A stretch of DNA of 64,000 bases from UBA5069 sp963773745 (GTDB taxonomy: Bacteria > Chloroflexota > Anaerolineae > Caldilineales > Caldilineaceae): assembly GCA_963773745.1 (NCBI GenBank), contig CAVZCL010000008.1:19840-83839 (forward strand). Reading direction: 5' to 3'. The notes under the pieces were generated by a model that was not told the origin of the DNA, did no database searches, and was given only the letters and a program-made list of their open reading frames with translations. Position 1 is the stretch's first letter, and every line of letters begins with the position of its first letter. The position numbers and the translations under genes are program-made. Positions 9,519-16,506 of the stretch are shown here, one piece after another.

Positions 9519-9614
9519 GAGAGCGACCGAGCTTCGTGCGTTTCGTATTGGAGGAGGGCGCATGGCAACCCCACCTCGAGCCCATCGCGGTGCAAGCGCA
9601 TGGGGGCGAGACAC

Positions 9615-9647
9615 AAAAAAACAGGGACGGCGAAAACCGTCCCTGTT
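9615..9647 (-). terminator. Intrinsic terminator downstream of the cold-shock gene
   Basis: A perfect 11-bp stem (9620-9630 with 9637-9647, AACAGGGACGG) with a 6-base loop. On the minus strand it is followed by a run of seven U (A-run at 9615-9621). It lies about 85 bases past the csp stop codon. Confidence 0.9.
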
Positions 9648-9731
9648 CTGGTCTGCGCAATTGCGCATTACCCCTGCCGGCAGCCTTGTTCAGCCGAGGC
9701 TGAAAGCATGCCGTGGGCGCAGGAGCAAGTC

Positions 9732-9950
9732 CTAGGCCTCGACCTTGCGCACGTTCTGCGCGCTCGGGCCCTTGGGGCCGGCCACGATCTGGAATTCAAC
9801 CTGCTCGCCTTCGGCAAGCGTGCGGAAGCCCTGGGTCATGATCGCCGTCTGGTGAACAAAGACATCCTTCTGCCCGTCCACGGCAATGAAACCAAAGCCC
9901 TTGGAATCGTTGAACCACTTCACGGTGCCAATTACAGTTTGCTGACTCAT
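9732..9950 (-). CDS. Cold-shock domain protein (CspA family)
   Basis: A 72-residue single OB-fold nucleic-acid chaperone. RNP1 is KGFGFIAV and RNP2 is DVFVHQTAI, with the usual GTVKWFNDSKGFGFI opening and a GPSAQNV close. AAGGAG stands upstream of the ATG. The gene forms its own unit, with a strong promoter about 180 bases upstream and an intrinsic terminator downstream. The long leader is typical of cold-regulated csp genes. Confidence 0.95.
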   Translation of the reverse strand: MSQQTVIGTVKWFNDSKGFGFIAVDGQKDVFVHQTAIMTQGFRTLAEGEQVEFQIVAGPKGPSAQNVRKVEA

Positions 9951-10128
9951 GGGTACTAAACACTCCTTGTGTTTTTTTGTGGCGCTGCGTTTGATACAGC
10001 TACCACGACGACAACGGATCCTACAACGGCAAGAAGGTCGTGTCCCATCAGGTCAGCAAAAATGCGCCCCCGGAAGCAAGTCCGAGCGGCATTTAGGCCC
10101 ACTTCGATCAGAACTTACTACTTCTTGT
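9951..10128 (-). promoter_or_regulatory. Long 5' leader of the cold-shock gene
   Basis: Between the inferred start site near 10128 and the ATG at 9950 there are about 178 untranslated bases. Known cspA mRNAs have 100-200-base leaders that refold with temperature. No known motif was recognised, so thermosensing is inferred from length and gene type. The stretch 10164-10266, upstream of the promoter, shows nothing recognisable. Confidence 0.5.
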
Positions 10129-10134
10129 GCAAAC

Positions 10135-10163
10135 ATTAAACCACAGCCCGCCGAGGATGTCAA
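10135..10163 (-). promoter_or_regulatory. Strong candidate promoter for the cold-shock gene
   Basis: On the minus strand, a perfect TTGACA (10158-10163) and TTTAAT (10135-10140) are separated by 17 bases. Confidence 0.75.
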
Positions 10164-10266
10164 TACTCGAGTTGCGCAATTTTCATACGAATTTCGTTAG
10201 ATTCCTGACGATACCGCTACGCGCAACCCCGGCGCAAAGGCGCTGTGGCGCAGGGAAGGCGCGGAG

Positions 10267-11514
10267 TTAGTGAGGCGCGTGCTCCAGCGGCGGCTCGCTC
10301 GACGTGAAGTCGTGCGCCACTCTGTCGCTGTAGTCAGCCAGCAGCGCCTGCACACGCGCCGGGTTGTCGGCGCGTATAATCAGCCCCACATGGTGCTTCT
10401 TGTGCAGCCGCCACACCACCTCGGGGTCATTGTAGGCGCTTGTGTCGGGCCACTCCTGACGGGCCAGCGATACGAGCAACCCCGCAAAGCCGGTGGTCGG
10501 TTCCGGCGCTGTGTAGCTCTCGTGACGCGCCTGCGCCACCTCCAGCCGGGCCCACTCGCGCCAGAGGTTGACCCCTGTTGCGTGCTCAATCATCAAGTCA
10601 ATGCTTGCGCCACCCACGCGCCCCGCCGCTTCCAGAAAATAGAACGCACCGTCCGCATGGCTGTGGATAAATTCGATGTGCCCCACGCCGCGTCGCATCT
10701 CCAGCGCTTGCACCACCGAACGGTTCACGCGAGCCAGCGCCTCCGCCTCGGGCGAGGTGGGCGACACGGTGCTTGTGGCAAAGACGCCGCCGCCATGATA
10801 GACAGCCATGGGCGGAATCCCGTACATGCACGCCGCCGAGAAGAGCACGTCACCGTCCCAGATGACGGAATCAACATGGTAGACGTCGCCGGCGATGAAT
10901 TGCTCGAGCAGGAAGAAGGATTGCCGGTCGCCCAGTTCGTGAAGGCGCGCCCACAGTTCGTCCGCGGTGTGCAGCTTGCGAATGCCCATTGCGCTCGCCT
11001 CGCCGCGCGGCTTGAGCACCCACGGCGGGGGCACGCGCGCCATAAAGTCGGCCACAGCCGCATGGTTGAGGGTGTGCACAAAAGGGGGAATGGCGATGCC
11101 TGCCGCCTGCGCCGCCACGCGCATTGCCAGCTTGTCGCGCACGAGCCGCGCCTCCGAGGCGCCCATGCCCGCCATGCGCAGGTGCTCGCGCAGATCGCCT
11201 GCCGTTTCCACGTCAAAGTCGTCGAGCGCAACGATCCTGTCGATTACACGATCGCGTGCCAGGTAGCTCACTGCATAGGTGATGTCCGGCTGCTTGGAGA
11301 GGCCAGGCACGGGCAGATGGAAGAACTCGTCGATTGCGTCGCGTGCCCATGAATCATCCTTGAGCTCGTCGATGGTTACCAGAATGACATGCGCGCCTAG
11401 CCGCTTGGCCTCTTCCATGAAGAGGTTGCCCTTGAAGTAGCTGCTCAGACAGAGGATGGTGGGTACGCTTGGGATGGCCGCGCCTTGCGGGCGGGATGGT
11501 GATGATGTGCTCAT
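10267..11514 (-). CDS. ATP-grasp domain protein of unknown substrate
   Basis: A 415-residue protein with an N-terminal Rossmann-like part (ILCLSSYFKGNLFMEEAKRLG) and an ATP-grasp fold. The fold shows WVLKPRGEASAMGIRKL (ATP-binding Lys and loop), FLLEQFIAGDVYHVDSV, and the metal-binding end HIEFIHSH...FYFLEAAGRVGGASI. Such enzymes activate a carboxylate as an acyl phosphate and ligate it to an amine or thiol. The neighbours (csp, ctaA) give no pathway clue. No transmembrane or signal segment. Confidence 0.82.
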   Translation of the reverse strand: MSTSSPSRPQGAAIPSVPTILCLSSYFKGNLFMEEAKRLGAHVILVTIDELKDDSWARDAIDEFFHLPVPGLSKQPDITYAVSYLARDRVIDRIVALDDFDVETAGDLREHLRMAGMGASEARLVRDKLAMRVAAQAAGIAIPPFVHTLNHAAVADFMARVPPPWVLKPRGEASAMGIRKLHTADELWARLHELGDRQSFFLLEQFIAGDVYHVDSVIWDGDVLFSAACMYGIPPMAVYHGGGVFATSTVSPTSPEAEALARVNRSVVQALEMRRGVGHIEFIHSHADGAFYFLEAAGRVGGASIDLMIEHATGVNLWREWARLEVAQARHESYTAPEPTTGFAGLLVSLARQEWPDTSAYNDPEVVWRLHKKHHVGLIIRADNPARVQALLADYSDRVAHDFTSSEPPLEHAPH

Positions 11515-11736
11515 GGTCGTTTCCTGTGGGGTTGAGGCGGGCGGGCAGGTGGGCCATACCGGAAAATGAGGCGTCCATGGTGACGCTTTCAGGTGGCGTG
11601 CATATCTTACCCTTGCGCGTGCATGCGTTCAAATGGGCTAAATCCGCCGAGCGTGCGGCCCCACGCAGGCAACGCTTGTGGTAAAATGCACGAACGGTCG
11701 GCGCCGCCGTGGCGCACGGTGCAGGAGTGAACCCAC

Positions 11737-12759
11737 ATGACCTTCAAACTTACGCGCTTCGCCAAATTCGCCTGGTTCTATTTGGCGCTTAATGTCATTG
11801 TCATCATCTGGGGCGGCATTGTGCGCGCCACCGGTTCCGGCGCAGGCTGTGGCGCACATTGGCCCACCTGCAACGGACAGATCATCCCCACTGCCGAGAC
11901 GTGGCATACGTGGGTTGAGTTCTCCCACCGCATGAGCACCGGCGTGCTGGGCATTTTGACCATTGTGCTTGTCGTCTGGGCGCTGCGTGCCTACCCGCGC
12001 GGCAGCCTGGTGCGCCTTGGTGCGTGGCTCACCGCCTTCTTCATCATCACCGAATCGGCAATTGGCGCAGGGCTTGTTCTGCTCGAGCTTGTGGCATACA
12101 ACGTCTCGATTGCGCGCGCTTACTGGATGGCGGGCCACCTCCTCAACACGCTGGGCCTGCTGGCCGTGGTGACGTTGCTGGCATGGTGGGCCTCCGGCGG
12201 CGAGAAGCTGCAGTTACGCCGCCAGGGCGCGGTGGGCTGGACGCTGCTGGTTGCGCTCCTCTCCATGTTTGTGGTGGGCGCAAGCGGGGCCGTTGCGGCG
12301 CTGGGCGACACGCTCCTCGAGGGGCTGGTTGAAGGTAAGGAGGCGGCCAACCTGATGGCCCGCCTGGCCGCGGTGGGCGTTTCGCCCACCGAAGCGGCAA
12401 TTGTCACCGGCCTTGTCGAAATGCGCATCTACCACCCGGTGATTGCGATTGTCTCCGGCGTGCTGGTTGCGCTGGCGGCATGGGTGGCGCGCACGCAGCG
12501 CCCGTCACCGCACACGCGCCGCTTTTCCACATGGATCTTCATTCTATTTGCGGCGCAGCTGCTCGTTGGCGCCTTCAACGTCGCGCTCCATGCCCCTGTG
12601 TGGATTCAGATGGTCCACCTGTTTATGACGAACCTGATCTGGATTGCGCTTGTGCTGCTGGCAGCGTCGGCGCTCGACCACCGCCTGGCCCCTGCGGGCG
12701 CGCCGAAAGCCGGCGCTGCGCCCGCGCCTGCCACCGGCGCGCAGGGCAGCGCAGACTAA
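11737..12759 (+). CDS. ctaA: Heme A synthase (CtaA/Cox15 family)
   Basis: A 340-residue polytopic membrane protein that oxidises the C8 methyl of heme O to give heme A for aa3/caa3 oxidases. The first helix pair has WGGIVRATGSGAGCGAHWP. The two cysteines six residues apart (GAGCGAHWPTCNG) match the extracytoplasmic Cys pair of the bacterial type. Heme-ligand histidines are visible in EFSHRMSTG, MAGHLLNTLG, IYHPVIAI and MVHLFM. The C-terminus is an Ala/Pro-rich tail. It fits the caa3 oxidase operon at 59.9-63.7 kb. Confidence 0.93.
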   Translation: MTFKLTRFAKFAWFYLALNVIVIIWGGIVRATGSGAGCGAHWPTCNGQIIPTAETWHTWVEFSHRMSTGVLGILTIVLVVWALRAYPRGSLVRLGAWLTAFFIITESAIGAGLVLLELVAYNVSIARAYWMAGHLLNTLGLLAVVTLLAWWASGGEKLQLRRQGAVGWTLLVALLSMFVVGASGAVAALGDTLLEGLVEGKEAANLMARLAAVGVSPTEAAIVTGLVEMRIYHPVIAIVSGVLVALAAWVARTQRPSPHTRRFSTWIFILFAAQLLVGAFNVALHAPVWIQMVHLFMTNLIWIALVLLAASALDHRLAPAGAPKAGAAPAPATGAQGSAD

Positions 12760-12767
12760 CAAGCAAC

Positions 12768-12917
12768 GAACAACCGCATAGATACGACGCAGAGGCGCAA
12801 AGACGCAAAGGTTCGCAAAGAAATGCAACAACAAGGGTGCGATTTTTTCCGTGTTGTTGCATTTCTTTGCGAACCTTTGCGTCTTTGCGCCTCTGCGTCG
12901 TATCTATGCGGTTGTTC
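12768..12917. repeat. Perfect 65-bp inverted repeat with 20-base loop
   Basis: The arms 12768-12832 and 12853-12917 are exact reverse complements over all 65 bases; the loop is 12833-12852. The arms contain the near-tandem words GACGCAGAGGCGCAAAGACG. Their outer end (CGTATCTATGCGGTTG) matches the flank of the repeat at 276-437. It starts eight bases after the ctaA stop codon. Perfect identity of the arms implies recent formation or ongoing correction. Confidence 0.95.
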
Positions 12918-12958
12918 AATGCGTGTGTAGGCACGGTTCCCATGTGGACGAATGCCAT

Positions 12959-12988
12959 TTGACAAGCCTACGCTTGTTTGTCTATACT
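12959..12988 (+). promoter_or_regulatory. Consensus-like promoter of a candidate small RNA
   Basis: TTGACA (12959-12964) and TATACT (12983-12988) are 18 bases apart. No ORF with a ribosome-binding site follows before the terminator at 13081-13112. Confidence 0.75.
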
Positions 12989-13112
12989 CGGTTCATCAGC
13001 CCACCCGGCTGCTCCAATTCCATCTTGCCCCTTGCCTGCCCTATCGGCCCTCCCGATTTTGGGCAGGCACGCACGAACCGCTCCCGGTCCAGCAATGGGC
13101 CGGGAGTTTTTT
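12989..13112 (+). ncRNA. Candidate small structured RNA, family not recognised
   Basis: A short transcription unit with a near-consensus promoter on one side and an intrinsic terminator on the other. The predicted transcript is about 118 nt and has no plausible start codon. It can form a 6-bp outer helix (12989-12994 with 13075-13080), though its 5' strand is at or just before the expected start site. It also forms a 5-bp hairpin (12997-13001 with 13007-13011) and a strong two-part hairpin (13034-13041 with 13061-13068, and 13043-13047 with 13053-13057). The terminator hairpin follows. It lacks the SRP RNA core and the RNase P and tmRNA signatures. Confidence 0.55.
13081..13112 (+). terminator. 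Intrinsic terminator of the candidate small RNA
   Basis: A 10-bp stem (13081-13090 with 13097-13106, CTCCCGG core, one G-U pair) is followed at once by TTTTTT at 13107-13112. The A/T-rich stretch 13113-13219 after it holds nothing recognisable beyond weak inverted similarity. Confidence 0.85.
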
Positions 13113-13219
13113 GTGGTACTAAAGATTGAGTATAGAAAATTGATGATTGAAGATTCCTGACTACCTGCAAGCATTGCGCCAGTTATCAATCTAAAATCGT
13201 CAATCTCGTTGTGTCTGCG

Positions 13220-13582
13220 TTAATCCTCCGGCGCATTCTTCTCCCACGGCGTCGCGCTCACGTCGTCGTGGCGCAGCGTGCGTGTGCCCGTGCGCGCAAT
13301 GCGCATGATCAAGCCGCATGCGGGGTCCGGGCAAGCGATCAGACTGTCGCTCTCCATCCAGTCGGCGGGGTGATTTTGCCGCTGCTTGGCGGGCAGCAGC
13401 GGCAGTGTTGACTGGAGCGCGTAGAGGCAGAAGTCCTTGCCGGCCGGCAGCGAAAGCTTGCCTCCCTTGAGGTGGAAGCAGTCATCCACGGCCATTGCGC
13501 AGGTGCAATTGCCGTCAATGCGCTCGACGGCAACCGTCAAATCATAGAGTGTGAATTCATCGGATTGCATGGCGGTGTCCAT
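13220..13582 (-). CDS. TIGR04076-family small protein
   Basis: A 120-residue protein matching the layout of TIGR04076: TVAVERIDGNCTCAMAVDDC near the start, then FHLKGGKLSLPAGKDFCLYA, a LQSTLPLLPA stretch and SLIACPDPACGLIMRI near the end. Conserved cysteines are present in all three parts, which suggests metal or redox chemistry. The family has no established function. The first ATG was used; a second at residue 6 is possible. Confidence 0.65.
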   Translation of the reverse strand: MDTAMQSDEFTLYDLTVAVERIDGNCTCAMAVDDCFHLKGGKLSLPAGKDFCLYALQSTLPLLPAKQRQNHPADWMESDSLIACPDPACGLIMRIARTGTRTLRHDDVSATPWEKNAPED

Positions 13583-13597
13583 TGGGCATCAGGCGCA

Positions 13598-13657
13598 GCC
13601 GTGGGCGGTGCCGAGGTCGGAGCCGTGAGCGGAGCCATGGTTGGAGCCGTGGCGGGT
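13598..13657. repeat. 12-bp minisatellite, five copies
   Basis: Five contiguous diverged 12-base units beginning GCCGTGGGCGGT lie between the TIGR04076 gene and the nucleotidase. The period is a multiple of three, so it is open in several frames; on the plus strand it would encode an Ala-Val-Gly-Gly-like repeat. No gene was found to use it. Confidence 0.75.
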
Positions 13658-13681
13658 ACGGCGCGCCAGCACAGCGACTGG

Positions 13682-15155
13682 CTACTGCAGAATGAACTTG
13701 CGGTGCGTGATTTCGGGGTTCACGGGGCTCTGTGCCGCCAGATAGCGCCGCAGCGCGTCATGCGAACGCATGCCCGCCGGCGTGCGCCCCGTGTATGTGC
13801 GCAACTGGCGAATGCCCCCCTCGGCCACAGTATAGGCGCGATCGGCCTCCATGGGCGCACCGGCAATGGAAAGTTGCTCAATGCGCATGCCGCGTGCATT
13901 GTAGGGCCGCACCACTGCGCTTAATCCCGACACTCTGAAAAAGTAGCCGCCCGCCTGCTGGAAGGGGTTGGGAGCGAGCACATGGTGCAGGTTCTCTTCG
14001 AGCAGATCAGCCAGTTGTGCGCCCGTGAGGGGCACGAGCGCAAGCTCGGGATTGGTGGGAACCATGGCCCACAGGTCACCCATGGTGATGTTGCCCGGCG
14101 CAACGGGGGGCGCAAAGCGCCAGCCGTGCGAAAGCGCCACATCCGCCCCCGTCTCATGCAAGTAAGCATCGGTGATGAGGTTGTCCATGGATGTCTCGGC
14201 AAGCGCCATGCGATGCAACCCGCAGCGTGTGCTCCCTACCACTTCCTCCATCTCCGCACGGAAGGGCGCAAGCTGCTCGTCCACCAGCGCCTGCATGGCG
14301 GGGTCAGGGGCAATCTGTGCGCCCAGCGCAATCAACTCGTGGCGCGTGTTGATAATGACGCCATCGCACAGTTCTACATCCAGCCGCCCCAGGAAGGAGC
14401 CGCTGAAGCCCGACTGGATGATCAGCGTGCGGCCCGCGCGCACGGGCGCAGTCAGCCGATTGTGGGTGTGGCCGCTGAGAATGACGTCAATTCCTCCCAC
14501 TTCGCCGGCCAGCGCCACATCCTGCGCAAAACCCAGGTGCGAAATAGCCACAATCAGGTCGGCATGCTCCTCGCGCTCCAGCTTGTCGATACAGTGGGGA
14601 AGGTGGGCGCGCACGTCGGGAAAGCGCAGCCCCCGCGCAAAGGCCGGTGACATCTGTGGAATAATGGGAGACGTAATTCCAACCAGCCCCACGCGCAGCC
14701 CATCCACCTCGCGCATGGCATAGGGAGGCAGCCAGTGCTCGCCGCTGTCGGCATTCTGCAGATTGCAGGCGAGCACGGGAAAATCCATCTCGTTAATGCG
14801 CCGGCGCAGCACATCGGGGCCGAAGCCGTACTCCCAGTTGCCCGGCGTCATCGCTTCCACGCCCAGAGCATTGAGCGCGGGCACAATGGCGCGCCCTTCT
14901 GTACGCATCGCCGGCCCGCTGCCGTGAATTGCATCACCGCTGTCGGCCAGCAGCGCTGCGCGGCGCAGCGCTGCGGATTGCCTGGACAACCGTGGCCGCG
15001 CGCGCCAGCCCGCCCATTTGGCGATAGCTCTCGCCCCCGCCCGCACGGAAAAGCTCGGGGTGCGGCTCCATTTGCCCATGAATGTCATTCTGCTGAATCA
15101 GCGTCAAGCGCCCGCTCGCGCCCCTGCGCTGGCCCGACTGCATGAGTGCCGCCAC
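13682..15155 (-). CDS. 5'-nucleotidase / SoxB-like metallophosphoesterase (one frame break)
   Basis: Joined length is about 490 residues. The N-terminal metallophosphoesterase domain has LIQQNDIHGQ (metal site 1), LADSGDAIHGS, the position usually GNHE written as GNWEYGFG, and ILSGHTHNRL. The C-terminal 5'-nucleotidase domain includes DNLITDAYLHETGADVALSH. Trp in place of the catalytic His is typical of the SoxB-like branch. GTG at 15153-15155 is chosen as start because AGGAGG stands seven bases upstream. One extra base near 14958-14963 breaks the frame (between TVVQAIRSAAP and AALLADSGD). No clear signal peptide. Substrate unknown; sox partner genes are absent. Confidence 0.85.
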
Positions 15156-15325
15156 AGATTCACCTCCTGGCTTTCATTTGCTTGTAGAATCGCGATGCGT
15201 CCATATACACTGGCAACTGTCCAATACAGGCACAATCCACAATAGAGGCACAATCACGGCGTCTCGCCAGAGACGTAACCTACGCGAGTCCGCAGCCCGA
15301 CACCCAACACCCGACACTCTAACCA

Positions 15326-16318
15326 ATGCCCAACATCTCCATAGCGTTCCAAACCGACAAGGCGCTCAGCGCCTACGGGCCGCTGGCCGCCCAGGCCGAA
15401 GCGTGGGGCTTCGACGGCGTCACCGTCTACAACGACATGCTCTATCAACCCGCGTGGCTGCCCTTGCTGGAGATGGCGCGTGCCACGCAGCGGGTGCGGC
15501 TGGGTGTCGCCGCCGTCAACCCCTTCACCTGCCACCCTATCAACATTGCCGGCAATATCGCGCTCATTGACGAGGCGGCGGCAGGGCGCGCCTATGTGGG
15601 CATTGCGCGCGGGGCCTGGCTCGACTTTGTGGGCATTGAACCGGCGCGCGGCGTGCGCGCCCTGGCCGAAGCGCTGCGCTGCGTGCGCCATCTGCTGCGA
15701 CGCGACCCGGCCCCGCTCGCGGGCGATTTCTTTCCGCTGGCCGGCGGCGACGCCCTGCGCTGGCCCGCCGTGCGCGCCGACATCCCCATGCTGCTCGGCA
15801 CCTGGGGCGAACAGACGTTGCGTGCCTGTGCCGGTGATTACCAGGAGATCAAGGTAGGCGGCAGCACCAACCCCGATCTGTTGCCCCACTTCCGGCGCAT
15901 CCTGCACGCCAATGGCGACGTGAATGGCGATGTCGATATCTGCATCGGCGCCGTCTGCGTGGTGGATGAAGATGGCGACGCCGCGCGTGCACGCGCCCGC
16001 CGCGAGGTGGCGCTCTACCTCCCCATTGTGGCCGCGCTGGACCCCACGCTGACCGTTGAGCCCGACCGGCTGGCGCGCATACGCGAAGCGGCCGCGCGCT
16101 TTGATTACGCCGGCGCGGCGGCCGCCATCAGCGACGACCTGCTCGCGCGCTTTGCCTTTGCCGGTACGCCTGCCGAGGTGGCGGAGCACACGCTCGCACT
16201 GCTCGCGGCGGGCGCGCAGCGTGTTGAGTTCGGCACACCCCACGGCCTCACGCCGGACGGCGGCCTGCGCCTGCTGGGCGAGCAGGTCCTTGCCATCATG
16301 CGCGCAGAGAGAGAGTAA
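15326..16318 (+). CDS. LLM-class flavin/F420-dependent oxidoreductase
   Basis: A 330-residue bacterial-luciferase-like TIM barrel. MPNISIAFQTDKAL opens the barrel, followed by AEAWGFDGVTVYND, the RVRLGVAAVNPFTCHP strand and GRAYVGIARGAWLDFVGI. PMLLGTWGEQTLRACAGDYQE and the closing FAGTPAEVAEHTLALLAAGA are also typical, resembling the F420-dependent methylene-H4MPT-reductase-like branch. Whether the cofactor is F420 or FMN cannot be decided from the sequence. It stands alone between the nucleotidase (divergent) and the CHAT gene. Confidence 0.85.
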   Translation: MPNISIAFQTDKALSAYGPLAAQAEAWGFDGVTVYNDMLYQPAWLPLLEMARATQRVRLGVAAVNPFTCHPINIAGNIALIDEAAAGRAYVGIARGAWLDFVGIEPARGVRALAEALRCVRHLLRRDPAPLAGDFFPLAGGDALRWPAVRADIPMLLGTWGEQTLRACAGDYQEIKVGGSTNPDLLPHFRRILHANGDVNGDVDICIGAVCVVDEDGDAARARARREVALYLPIVAALDPTLTVEPDRLARIREAAARFDYAGAAAAISDDLLARFAFAGTPAEVAEHTLALLAAGAQRVEFGTPHGLTPDGGLRLLGEQVLAIMRAERE

Positions 16319-16506
16319 CGAAGCGGTCGTTTGACTCCCGATTCCCTGCTCCCTCCCCCTGCATGCGTGTTGCCTGCTTGACACACGCGCCCTGCTCTGG
16401 CACAATCGCCCCACCCCACACGCCGTTCCCCCCACCGACGCTCCTCCCGCGCGACCCTGCGTCTGATCCTGCTTGCCTTGTATCCTGCTTGCCTTGTGGA
16501 GACGGC

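Noticed and set aside
12768..12917. Insertion sequence or transposase-bearing element
   Set aside because: No coding sequence lies between the arms and no target-site duplication was seen; only the hairpin itself is present.
12989..13112. SRP (4.5S), RNase P, tmRNA or 6S RNA
   Set aside because: The characteristic core motifs or sizes of these RNAs are not present.
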